Shown piece after piece: positions 34,546-43,358 of a DNA stretch of 64,000 bases (the first letter of the stretch is position 1; each line of letters begins with the position of its first letter). The notes under the pieces were generated by a model. That model searched no databases. It worked only from the letters and a program-made list of their open reading frames with translations, and was not told the DNA's origin. The DNA is from Clostridium kluyveri. Lineage in GTDB: Bacteria > Bacillota > Clostridia > Clostridiales > Clostridiaceae. The DNA is taken from positions 930,001 through 994,000 of the forward strand of contig NZ_CP018335.1 in the NCBI RefSeq assembly GCF_001902295.1, written 5' to 3'. The position numbers and the translations under genes are program-made.

Positions 34546-34932
34546 TCATTTTGTCTGTTTAGCTGCTGTAATATTTTCGTAAGATGCTAAAGGAATTATT
34601 CTAAATCCATAAGTTTTAATTTCATATTTTCTTCTTATCATAAGTCCCCTGTATAGATCTTCAGAATTAAATTTAAATTCTAGTATGCTGTTATCATTTT
34701 TAAAGGCCTTGATAGTGCCATCTTCCATTTGAGTATATATAATATACCGTATATCTTTATTATTCTGACTTTTTATTTGTTTACTTGCAATGGTTACTAT
34801 ATAAGTATTTCTAAAAAAATGTGGAAGAACAGTTATCATAAACCATATTACAATAACTATAATTATTATTGGAATTATTTTAGCTCTTAAGTGCTTAATG
34901 GATTGAAACTTATAAAAATTATTTTTTCTCAT
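34546..34932 (-). CDS. Single-pass membrane protein, DUF1523-like
   Basis: It is 128 residues. One hydrophobic helix (about 19-38) follows a basic N-terminus, then an extracytoplasmic-type domain with VTIASKQIKSQ, RYIIYTQMEDGTIKAFKND and RKYEIKTYGFRIIPLASYENI. The last segment resembles the KYxVKxYGWRxPxxSxYPNI ending of DUF1523 proteins, whose function is unknown. A GAGAGGA site precedes the ATG. Family placement is from memory and tentative. Confidence 0.65.
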   Translation of the reverse strand: MRKNNFYKFQSIKHLRAKIIPIIIIVIVIWFMITVLPHFFRNTYIVTIASKQIKSQNNKDIRYIIYTQMEDGTIKAFKNDNSILEFKFNSEDLYRGLMIRRKYEIKTYGFRIIPLASYENITAAKQTK

Positions 34933-35023
34933 AAAATCCTCTCAATAAATACGTGCTTTTTTATTAATATTCTTGTTTTAATTAAAATAGTCTTTTATTC
35001 CTTCAAAGTTTAAGTATAAACAA

Positions 35024-35049
35024 ATAATCTTTACCATGGCAAAGATTAT
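35024..35049. promoter_or_regulatory. Near-perfect 26-bp palindrome
   Basis: ATAATCTTTACC / GGCAAAGATTAT is symmetric except for one pair. It lies about 195 bp before the 35245 gene in a 312-bp intergenic region that otherwise shows nothing clear apart from TTGACA near 35168. It is a candidate operator. Confidence 0.4.
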
Positions 35050-35244
35050 AGATTTAATAGGAGAACTTAGCGTGATATAGTTTGAAGAGAGTAAGTTCAT
35101 TGTGGAGTTAATTATATAATAGATTTTTAATAATTGCTTATATAAGGTGTATATATAGACAGAAGCTTGACAAAATAGTAAAATATAATTAGTTAGAATA
35201 TTTTTTAAAATTGAATTACTTAATTTAATGAAGGAGATAATTTT

Positions 35245-37290
35245 ATGGATGATTTTTATATGAATAGAATTCAAGATATGGTAAAAAATATAATGAAAGA
35301 TATGCAAAATTCTGAGGAGCAAAGTATATATAAAAACTTATTTTCCAAAGGTAAAATTGGTAGTTTGGAATTAAAAAATAGAATAGTAATGACACCTATG
35401 GAAAATTGCCTAAATAATAAGGATGCTACTGTATCAGATGAGATGATTGCCTTTTATGTTGAGAGGGCAAAAGGTGGCATTGGTCTTATAATCACAGAGG
35501 TAACAAGGGTAAATGATGAAAATGGAGTAGCTGACAGACAGCAATTATCTGCGGCTCATGATAAATATATACCAGGTCTTAAAAAGCTGGCTGATGCTGT
35601 ACATGAAAATGGAGGTAAAATATTTATTCAACTTCACCATCCGGGAAGACAGGGCTTTTCTGAGGTAAACGGTAACAAGCCAATGATGGCACCAAGTAGA
35701 ACTCAATGTAATGTGGTACACCAGGAAACAAGGGAAATGACTACAAAAGAAGCAGAAGGATTAGTACAGGATTTTATAAATGCTGCCTGTAGAGTTAAAG
35801 CAGCGGGTATTGACGGGGTTGAAGTACACGGTGCTCATGGATATTTGATCAATCAATTTTTAAGTCCTTATACAAATAAAAGAACTGATAAATATGGTGG
35901 AAGTTTTGAAAATAGAATAAGATTTATAGAGGAAATAGTTATAGGAATAAGAGAAAAATGTGGACAAGATTATCCGGTTATAGCGAGGTTGTCCGTAGAT
36001 GAATTCTTAAGGACTAAGGGTATTGAGGATGGAATACTTTTGAAAGATGGAGTTAAAATTGCAAAACATCTAGAGAAGATAGGGGTTGATGCGATAGATG
36101 TAAGTGCAGGTATTTATGAAACCATGAATGTATCCTGGGAACCTACATCTTTTCCTCAAGGGTGGAAGCTGTACCTTGCAGAAGAAATAAAGAAATCAAT
36201 TAACATTCCTGTAATATCAGCGGCGGTAATTAGAGAAGCAGCTTATGCAGATAAAATAATAGGAGAAGGCCGTACAGATTTTGTGGGATCTGCAAGGCTT
36301 CATTTTGCAGACCCTGAGTGGTCTAATAAAGCAAGAGAAAACCGTGCTTATGAATCCAGGTTATGTATATCCTGTCTTCACTGTATAGAAACCTTGTTTA
36401 GTGGAGTAGCTACAGGTAATCCTATAGAGTGTAGTATAAATATTCAGGCAGGAAAAGAATTTAAGTATTGTAATATGAAAAAAAATGGAGATGGAAGGGT
36501 GGTAGTAATATTGGGAGCAGGTCCTTCAGGACTTGAAGCCGCAAGGGTACTTGCCATGAGAAAATTCAAACCTATAATATTTGAAAAATCAGACAGGATA
36601 GGTGGTCAACTTAATTTGGCAAATAAACCTCCTAAAAAAGAAAAAATATCATGGCTTATAAATTATTTGCAATTACAAGTCCATAAGTTGGGAGTGGAAA
36701 TAAGGCTTAATAAAATACCTACCATTGATGAAATTAAGAAACTAAGTCCTTATGCTGTATTCGTGGCAGAAGGCTCAAGTCCTATAATTCCTGAGTCCAT
36801 AAATGGTATTCATGGAAAAAATGTATTTACTATTGTGGATGTATTATCAGGGAAAACAGAAATTTATAATAAAAAAGCAGCAGTAATAGGTTCAGGAATG
36901 ACAGGTCTTGAAACTGCAGAATTTTTGGCATCAAAGAATAATGATGTAACTGTATTTGAGATGGGAGATAATATAGGTCCTGGTGTATTCTTTCAGAATT
37001 TAACAGATGTTCAAGAAAGATTAAAAGAACATAATGTAAAAATGATTACAAAGCATAAATTAATTAGCATAAAAAATAATACAGCTGTATTTGAATTACT
37101 TTCTTATGGGGAAATAAAAGAATATTATTTTGATTATATAATCATATCATTAGGGACAAGCTCAAACAAAGATCTTATAGATGAAATAAGTTCAAACTTT
37201 TATACAGTAAGGGTAATAGGAGATGCTAAAAATCCTGGAAGAATACGAAATGCCATGGAAACTGGATTTGAAAGTGCGTATAATCTATAA
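35245..37290 (+). CDS. Old-yellow-enzyme/2,4-dienoyl-CoA-reductase-like flavoprotein
   Basis: It is 681 residues, organised like the 31372 product. There is an N-terminal extension of about 32 residues, then a barrel with RIVMTPMENCLNN, VEVHGAHGYLINQF and NKRTDKYGGSFENR. The cluster region is LCISCLHCIE ... IECSINI, differing from the CIGCHTGC type. The FAD/NAD domain has VVILGAGPSGLEAAR and AVIGSGMTGLETAEFLA. It probably reduces an enoyl or dienoyl compound or demethylates an amine; the exact substrate is open. GAAGGAGAT precedes the ATG, supporting the long N-terminus. Confidence 0.86.
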   Translation: MDDFYMNRIQDMVKNIMKDMQNSEEQSIYKNLFSKGKIGSLELKNRIVMTPMENCLNNKDATVSDEMIAFYVERAKGGIGLIITEVTRVNDENGVADRQQLSAAHDKYIPGLKKLADAVHENGGKIFIQLHHPGRQGFSEVNGNKPMMAPSRTQCNVVHQETREMTTKEAEGLVQDFINAACRVKAAGIDGVEVHGAHGYLINQFLSPYTNKRTDKYGGSFENRIRFIEEIVIGIREKCGQDYPVIARLSVDEFLRTKGIEDGILLKDGVKIAKHLEKIGVDAIDVSAGIYETMNVSWEPTSFPQGWKLYLAEEIKKSINIPVISAAVIREAAYADKIIGEGRTDFVGSARLHFADPEWSNKARENRAYESRLCISCLHCIETLFSGVATGNPIECSINIQAGKEFKYCNMKKNGDGRVVVILGAGPSGLEAARVLAMRKFKPIIFEKSDRIGGQLNLANKPPKKEKISWLINYLQLQVHKLGVEIRLNKIPTIDEIKKLSPYAVFVAEGSSPIIPESINGIHGKNVFTIVDVLSGKTEIYNKKAAVIGSGMTGLETAEFLASKNNDVTVFEMGDNIGPGVFFQNLTDVQERLKEHNVKMITKHKLISIKNNTAVFELLSYGEIKEYYFDYIIISLGTSSNKDLIDEISSNFYTVRVIGDAKNPGRIRNAMETGFESAYNL

Positions 37291-37368
37291 AAATTGATCT
37301 AAAATATACTATAGATAATATTAATTTTACTATATTATATTTTAGCATTGTATATTTAAGGAGTATTT

Positions 37369-38181
37369 ATGCGTGATTTAACGATTTTAGGATTTTTATT
37401 CTATGATATAGTACTTTATATTGCCATATATGGATTTTTAGGATGGTGCCTTGAAGTTGTTTATGCAACAGTTAATACGGGAAGATTTATAAATAGGGGA
37501 TTTCTTAATGGACCTGTGTGTCCTATATATGGTTTTGGAGCTGTTATAATTATAATTTGTCTTGCTCCTTTTAAAAATAATTTATTTTTGTTATTTATAG
37601 GTTCTGTTTTTATAACTTCCCTGCTTGAATATATAACAGGACTTATACTTGAGAAAGTGTTTTATAATAAGTGGTGGGATTATTCTCATATGCCTTTTAA
37701 TATTAAAGGATATATATGTTTGAAGTTTTCACTTGCTTGGGGTATTGCTTGTATTTTTCTCGTTAGAATTGTTCATCCTGTTATTTCAGGTATAATTAAT
37801 TTAATTCCGTATATTTTAGTGCAAATTTGTGCTGTAATTATTATAATTTTATTTATTATTGATTTAATAGCTTCTATCAATACCATATTAAAACTTAATA
37901 TAACATTACAAAAGATTCAAGAAATAGGAATTAAAATAAGAGAAAAGTCAGATGAATTAGGTGAAGATATATTAGAAGAAGCTCTTGAATTTAAAAAGAA
38001 ATATGAAAATTTTTCTAAAGAAACAATTGAACTTAAAAAAAGGTATATAAATCTTATAAAGAAAAATAGATTTTATACGAGACTTATTAAAGCATTTCCA
38101 CATGTTAAGTCTAACAAGTATTTTGATTCCCTTGAAATTTTGAAAAAAAATGTAATATATAAGGGGAGAAATAAAAAATAG
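37369..38181 (+). CDS. Putative ABC-transporter type IV family membrane protein (PF06541-like)
   Basis: It is 270 residues. Five or six membrane helices fill the first 170 residues, with YGFLGWCLEVVYATVNTGRF, NRGFLNGPVCPIYGFGA, EYITGLILEKVF and KWWDYSHMPFNIKGYICLKFS; this block defines the family. A charged, probably coiled C-terminal tail (about 175-270) follows. The family name is historical and no ATPase is nearby; function is unknown. A terminator follows. Confidence 0.8.
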   Translation: MRDLTILGFLFYDIVLYIAIYGFLGWCLEVVYATVNTGRFINRGFLNGPVCPIYGFGAVIIIICLAPFKNNLFLLFIGSVFITSLLEYITGLILEKVFYNKWWDYSHMPFNIKGYICLKFSLAWGIACIFLVRIVHPVISGIINLIPYILVQICAVIIIILFIIDLIASINTILKLNITLQKIQEIGIKIREKSDELGEDILEEALEFKKKYENFSKETIELKKRYINLIKKNRFYTRLIKAFPHVKSNKYFDSLEILKKNVIYKGRNKK

Positions 38182-38308
38182 TTATTTGAGTTTTCTACAA
38201 AATCACTTAAGAATAGACTCAATTTTAAAGTTCATGGAAAATGTTGCAAAAGTATGGTATAATTTTAATACAATACCTAATCCCAAAATTATTGTATATA
38301 TTTAAAAT

Positions 38309-38338
38309 AAGTACCTTTATTTAGGTGCTTGTTTTTTT
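38309..38338 (+). terminator. Hairpin terminator
   Basis: Stem AAGTACCT / AGGTGCTT followed by GTTTTTTT, after the 37369 gene. Confidence 0.75.
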
Positions 38339-38340
38339 GT

Positions 38341-38638
38341 TCAAAAATTAGTTTTTATGGATAAAGTGTTTGTAACTTATTCGATTGAATCTAAGAAACC
38401 TGACAGTATACTCCATCTATGATTAAACCAAGAATAAATTTTCCGTATACATATTAGAATACAAGGGATAATAATATTATCATTTTTATGTTTATCGTAT
38501 GTATTGTTAAAAAAGAAAAAATAGTATATACTGATGTATATACAGTAGAACGGTAAATCTTATAATTAAAATATTTAATTATTTTAAGAGTTAGCTACTT
38601 AGTTATATGTATAAAATATGGATTCAGAGGTGTAAACA
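38341..38638. other. Leader region of nadABC
   Basis: About 300 bp of AT-rich sequence. A 15-bp palindrome (GATAATAATATTATC, 38467-38481) and the repeated GTATATAC around 38534-38553 are the only symmetric motifs. No NAD riboswitch or recognised NiaR-type site is seen. Confidence 0.35.
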
Positions 38639-39550
38639 ATGGATGATTTATTTTTGGTAAATGAAATAAACAGACTAAAAATAGAAAGGGATGCCTGTAT
38701 ATTGGCACATAATTATCAACTGCCAGAAGTTCAAGATATAGCAGACATTGTAGGAGATTCTCTTGCGCTTAGCAAGGCAGCGGCAGAAACTACTAACAAG
38801 GTTATAGTTTTTTGTGGGGTAAAATTTATGGCAGAAAGCGCTAAAATTTTATCACCAGATAAAACGGTTTTAATCCCGTCAAAATATGCAGGATGTCCTT
38901 TAGCAGATTCTATAACCAAGGAGCAGTTGGAAATTGAAAAGAAAAAATATCCAGAAGCGGAAGTTATATGTTATGTAAATTCTTCTGCAGAAGTTAAAGC
39001 TGTAAGTGATGTAAGCTGTACTTCTTCAAATGCAGTAAAAGTAGTTCAGAATTCAAAATCCAATAAAATATTATTTGTACCAGATGAAAATTTGGCAGGA
39101 TATGTAGCAGAACAGGTTTCTGATAAGGAAATCATACCTTGGGCGGGACATTGCATTACCCATGCAAGGATAACTGTAGATGATGTCATCAAGGCACAAG
39201 AGGAACACCCAGAGGCTGAAATGCTGGTACATCCAGAGGTTTCGGAGGAAATAAGGGAAAATGCAGACTTTGTGGGAAGTACTTCCGCTATAATCAATTA
39301 TGCAAAAAATTCTGATGGCAAAGAATTTATCATAGGTACTGAGATAGGCGTATTGCACAAGATGAAGAAGGATAGTCCTGAAAAACAATTTTATTTGCTT
39401 AGTCCAAGACTTGTATGTGAAAATATGAAAATGACAAGACTTGTAGACGTATACAATTCTTTGATGAATATGCAGTATGAAGTTTTTGTTCCGGAAAATG
39501 TAAGAATAAAGGCTCTAGGTTCTCTTGAGAAGATGATAAGTATTGAATAA
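38639..39550 (+). CDS. nadA: Quinolinate synthase
   Basis: It is 303 residues. This [4Fe-4S] enzyme condenses iminoaspartate with dihydroxyacetone phosphate. The three cluster cysteines lie in VIVFCGVKFMAESAK, SDVSCTSSNA and the C-terminal LVCENMKMTRL; ILAHNYQLPEVQDIAD is the N-terminal signature. It is first of a nadA-nadB-nadC operon (28- and 11-nt gaps), covering de novo NAD synthesis from aspartate to nicotinate mononucleotide. Confidence 0.95.
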   Translation: MDDLFLVNEINRLKIERDACILAHNYQLPEVQDIADIVGDSLALSKAAAETTNKVIVFCGVKFMAESAKILSPDKTVLIPSKYAGCPLADSITKEQLEIEKKKYPEAEVICYVNSSAEVKAVSDVSCTSSNAVKVVQNSKSNKILFVPDENLAGYVAEQVSDKEIIPWAGHCITHARITVDDVIKAQEEHPEAEMLVHPEVSEEIRENADFVGSTSAIINYAKNSDGKEFIIGTEIGVLHKMKKDSPEKQFYLLSPRLVCENMKMTRLVDVYNSLMNMQYEVFVPENVRIKALGSLEKMISIE

Positions 39551-39578
39551 ATTTATATTAATAAGGTAGGGATATAAA

Positions 39579-41168
39579 TTGAGAAGATATCTAGTTGATT
39601 ATAATGAAAGTTTTGTTATTGACCAAAATTTTGATGTGGCTATAATTGGAGCAGGAATAGCAGGATTATATACGGCATTGATGCTGCCAAAGGATTTAAA
39701 AATAGTAATTTTAAGTAAGAAGAATATAGAGGATTGTGATTCCTATTTGGCTCAAGGAGGAATTGCTGCCAGTATAAAAAATGACAACAGGGAGCTTCAT
39801 GTAAAAGATACCATAAATGCAGGATGTTATGTAAATAATTTAGATGCGGTTAATGTGCTTATAGATGAGTCACAGGAAGCAATTGATGGTCTAGTGGAAT
39901 TGGGAGTGGATTTTGATAGGGATTCTCTAGGAAACTTTTACAGATCTTTAGAAGGAAATCATTCCATTCCAAGAATACTTCATGTACATGGAGATTCTAC
40001 AGGAAAAGGAATAATGGATATACTGATAAGAAACGTTAAAGAGGCTTCCAATATAACTGTTATAACTGATATTTTTGCTATGGATGTGGTTGATAGTGAA
40101 AAAATATATAAAGGTATAACTGCCTACCATAATGACAAGTTTTTTTATTTTAATACTAAATTTTGTGTAGTAGCGTCAGGAGGAATTGGACAATTATTTT
40201 CAAAGACCACAAATGTAGATATACTTACAGGAGATGGCATTGCTATGGCACTCAGAGCAGACGTGAATTTGGACAATATGGAGTATATACAGTTTCATCC
40301 AACAGCTTTCTACTCTAAAGACGTGAAAGATAAGTTATTTTTGATATCAGAAGCAGTAAGAGGAGAAGGAGCTGTACTTAGAAATATAAACGAGGAAAGA
40401 TTTATGGGTGAATATGATAATAGAATGGAGCTAGCACCTAGAGATATTGTGGCAAGAGCTATTAAGGATCAAATGGATAAAACTAAAACTGATTATGTTT
40501 ATTTGGATGTAACCATGTATGATAAGAATTTCTTAAAACGTAGATTTAATACCATTTATTCTGAGTGTGAAAGTCAAGGAATTGAAATGAATAAGGACTA
40601 TATTCCTGTGACTCCTGCAGCACACTATTTTATGGGAGGAATAAAAGTAGATTTATACGGAAGAACTAATATTCAAAATTTTTATGCAGTAGGAGAATGT
40701 GCCTGTACAGGAGTACATGGGGCTAATCGTCTGGCAAGCAATTCTCTCATGGAAGCATTGGTTTTTGGAAAAAGGGCTGCAGTAGATATATCTTGTAGAA
40801 TGAAACAGAAAAAGTATTTAGACTATGAGGATATGAATGAAATGGGCATAAAAACTTTATTTAATGGATTTAAAACTGAACATATGAAAATTGATTTTTC
40901 TGTATTAAAGGAAGAACTAAAAAATTTCATGGAAGATACGGCAGGCATAGTTAGAAGTGTAGATAAACTTAAGAAGGTATTAGATTATATAAATAATGTT
41001 TTATATGAAATTGAGAATTGTAATTTTAATGATGTATATTCCATGGAAGTTTATAATATGTATCAGGTATCAGGCGCTATTGTCACATCAATTTTAGATA
41101 GTAAAGCTTCTATAGGAAGTAATTATGTGGAAGAATATTGTGAACGTAGTTTAGTACGTCAAATTTGA
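39579..41168 (+). CDS. nadB: L-aspartate oxidase
   Basis: It is 529 residues with the FAD site FDVAIIGAGIAGLYTALM, SYLAQGGIAA, the HxHGDSTGKGI segment, EYIQFHPTAF and CACTGVHGANRLASNSLMEA. It oxidises aspartate to iminoaspartate, using fumarate as the likely acceptor in an anaerobe. The start is TTG behind AAGGTAGGG. The flavoprotein-fold C-terminal helical domain is present and the length is normal. Confidence 0.94.
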   Translation: MRRYLVDYNESFVIDQNFDVAIIGAGIAGLYTALMLPKDLKIVILSKKNIEDCDSYLAQGGIAASIKNDNRELHVKDTINAGCYVNNLDAVNVLIDESQEAIDGLVELGVDFDRDSLGNFYRSLEGNHSIPRILHVHGDSTGKGIMDILIRNVKEASNITVITDIFAMDVVDSEKIYKGITAYHNDKFFYFNTKFCVVASGGIGQLFSKTTNVDILTGDGIAMALRADVNLDNMEYIQFHPTAFYSKDVKDKLFLISEAVRGEGAVLRNINEERFMGEYDNRMELAPRDIVARAIKDQMDKTKTDYVYLDVTMYDKNFLKRRFNTIYSECESQGIEMNKDYIPVTPAAHYFMGGIKVDLYGRTNIQNFYAVGECACTGVHGANRLASNSLMEALVFGKRAAVDISCRMKQKKYLDYEDMNEMGIKTLFNGFKTEHMKIDFSVLKEELKNFMEDTAGIVRSVDKLKKVLDYINNVLYEIENCNFNDVYSMEVYNMYQVSGAIVTSILDSKASIGSNYVEEYCERSLVRQI

Positions 41169-41179
41169 GGTGATATAAT

Positions 41180-42010
41180 TTGAATTATTTAATAATTGAT
41201 AAGCTGATTAAAAATGGTCTTATAGAAGATATAAATTATGGAGATGTCACTACAGATAATTTATTTCATGGACAAGAAATTTCAAAGGGGAAGTTTATTG
41301 CGAAAGAACATGGAATTATAGCTGGTATAGAGGTGGCTGAGAGAGTATTTCAAATTTTAGACGGTAGTATAGTATTTGAAAAATATCTAAAAGATGGACA
41401 TGAGGTAAAAAAAGGAGATACTATAGCTTATATAGAAGGTAGTTCTAATAGTATACTAAAAGGGGAAAGAGTTGCTTTAAATATATTGCAGAGAATGTGC
41501 GGCATTGCCACTAAAACTTTTAAAATAGTTCAACTGGTGAAAGATTACGATGTTAAAATAGTGGATACAAGAAAAACTCTTCCTGGATTCAGAATTTTAG
41601 ATAAGTATTCTGTAAGAATGGGAGGAGGATACAATCACAGACTGAATTTATCGGATTTTGTAATGATTAAAGATAATCATATAAAGGCAGCAGGTTCTAT
41701 AAAAGAAGCAGTAGAAAGAATAAAAAGTAAAGTCCCCTTTACTACTAAAATTGAAGTGGAAGTAGAAAGTTTTCACCAGCTTAAAGAAGCCCTTGATGCA
41801 AAGGTGGATGTAATCATGCTGGACAATATGGACGTAGAGCACATGAAAAAGGCAGTAGAATTCGTAGATAAAAGGGTTATCTTAGAGGCTTCAGGAAATG
41901 TGAATGAGAACAATGTGGCAGACATTGCATCTACTGGAGTAGATATAATATCTATGGGGAGTCTTACTCATTCTGTAAAAGCTTTGGATATAAGCTTGAG
42001 ATTTCAATAA
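41180..42010 (+). CDS. nadC: Nicotinate-nucleotide pyrophosphorylase (quinolinate phosphoribosyltransferase)
   Basis: It is 276 residues with GDVTTDNLF, LNILQRMCGIAT, DTRKTLPGFRILDKYSVRMGG and IEVEVESFHQLKEAL, all typical of NadC. It converts quinolinate and PRPP to nicotinate mononucleotide. TTG start 11 nt after nadB with a GAGGTGAT site overlapping the nadB stop. A strong terminator follows. Confidence 0.95.
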   Translation: MNYLIIDKLIKNGLIEDINYGDVTTDNLFHGQEISKGKFIAKEHGIIAGIEVAERVFQILDGSIVFEKYLKDGHEVKKGDTIAYIEGSSNSILKGERVALNILQRMCGIATKTFKIVQLVKDYDVKIVDTRKTLPGFRILDKYSVRMGGGYNHRLNLSDFVMIKDNHIKAAGSIKEAVERIKSKVPFTTKIEVEVESFHQLKEALDAKVDVIMLDNMDVEHMKKAVEFVDKRVILEASGNVNENNVADIASTGVDIISMGSLTHSVKALDISLRFQ

Positions 42011-42028
42011 GTTATATTATGTAAAAAT

Positions 42029-42072
42029 ATAGAGTTAAAGATAAATAAATTTATTCTTTAACTCTATTTATT
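42029..42072. terminator. Two-way hairpin terminator
   Basis: Perfect 13-bp stem ATAGAGTTAAAGA / TCTTTAACTCTAT between nadC and the convergent HD-GYP gene. Confidence 0.8.
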
Positions 42073-43138
42073 ATGTGATAAGTTTTGTAACATACAGATC
42101 CTTTTCTTTTTTCAAGTCCAGAAACCCGTTTTCTCCAAGTAAAAGAGGTTTTGTCAAATCGTTTATATGAACTTGGATAACTTTGCAGGAGTGTTTATTA
42201 TTTAACATAACATTTTCACCCATAAAGTAAGTTATTACATGATTTAAAAACATACTACAGTATGAATGATCAAATTTATGGAGACTTTCTTCCTGAATCA
42301 CCTTCAATGCATCAAAAGGACCGTTGATCTTTTTGGAATAGGTATTGGAATTTACTCTATCAAACAAATCTGCGATGGCTATTATCTTAGCGAACTTGTG
42401 AATTTTATCACCTTTAATACCCAGTGGATATCCTGAACCATCTATTCTTTCGTGGTGCATTAGTATGCCTCTTGATACAGAACTGTCTAAATAAGGTATT
42501 TCTTTAACAAAATCATAACCTATTACAGGGTGAGTTTTAAAAATTTCATACTCTGTAGAGGTAAGCTTGGTTTTTTTTAGAAATATTTTTTTATCCAGTT
42601 TCATTTTGCCAAAATCATGCAGTATTGCAGAATAGGTTAATAGATTTATTTCTCTTTCATTAAGTCCAAGCCATTTACCCAGTATAAAGCTCATAGCTGC
42701 CACATTTACACTATGTCTATAAATATTGTTCTTTCCGCTGCCATAGAAGATTATGTTTCTAATAACGATACCTGTTGAGTTAAATTCCTCTTGTATTTTT
42801 TTTGAAAAAGTTCTTATTTCATCTATTTCGCTAGCTTTTAAATGAGATATTTTATCAAATATATCCTCTAAATTAGAAGAAAATTCATTAAAGGTATTTT
42901 CAACTTCTTCTACAGTTTTTATTTTAAAGGTTAAAGGTTCAATAGAGTCACCTTCTAAGTACACTTCTACTTCATCTATCATATAATTGCGTTTTAGTTG
43001 GATTAAGGAGGATTCCGTAATAGCCATATCCTTGCCTAGAAGGACCTTATTTTCAAAAACAACGTCGCTTGCCAATATCATTCCTGGTTTTAATTCACTA
43101 ACTTGTAATAATTTTTTCTTCCATAACACGTGTTTCAC
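42071..43138 (-). CDS. HD-GYP domain protein, probable cyclic-di-GMP phosphodiesterase
   Basis: It is 355 residues. The N-terminal part (1-75) has KPGMILASDVVFENKVLLGK, a small beta domain common before HD-GYP modules. The HD-GYP domain holds HDFGKMK (His174-Asp175) and HHERIDGSGYP (228-238), the full metal and GYP motif, so hydrolysis of c-di-GMP is likely. No receiver domain is present. Single gene on its own. Confidence 0.88.
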   Translation of the reverse strand: MKHVLWKKKLLQVSELKPGMILASDVVFENKVLLGKDMAITESSLIQLKRNYMIDEVEVYLEGDSIEPLTFKIKTVEEVENTFNEFSSNLEDIFDKISHLKASEIDEIRTFSKKIQEEFNSTGIVIRNIIFYGSGKNNIYRHSVNVAAMSFILGKWLGLNEREINLLTYSAILHDFGKMKLDKKIFLKKTKLTSTEYEIFKTHPVIGYDFVKEIPYLDSSVSRGILMHHERIDGSGYPLGIKGDKIHKFAKIIAIADLFDRVNSNTYSKKINGPFDALKVIQEESLHKFDHSYCSMFLNHVITYFMGENVMLNNKHSCKVIQVHINDLTKPLLLGENGFLDLKKEKDLYVTKLIT

Positions 43139-43358
43139 CTCGTTACAATTAATTGCACTAATAATTCACAAAAACTCTAGTTATCTTATCGTATTGTTTC
43201 AATATTTCTAAAGATATTTTAAAAAGAAATTTATTTATATTGAAAATTATACTTAAATATAGTTTTTGGGGTTTATATACAAAATGTAAATGTTTTATAT
43301 GGAAGATATTTTAATTTGTAAACTGCAGTGTCATTGGGTAAGAGTATAAAATAATTTT

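Noticed and set aside
34978..35322. 114-codon minus-strand frame rich in Ile/Tyr/Leu
   Set aside because: It overlaps the well-supported start of the 35245 gene, has no ribosome site and looks like translated AT-rich DNA.
38341..38638. NAD-related riboswitch or NiaR site before nadA
   Set aside because: Only short AT-rich palindromes are present; nothing matches a motif I can name with confidence.
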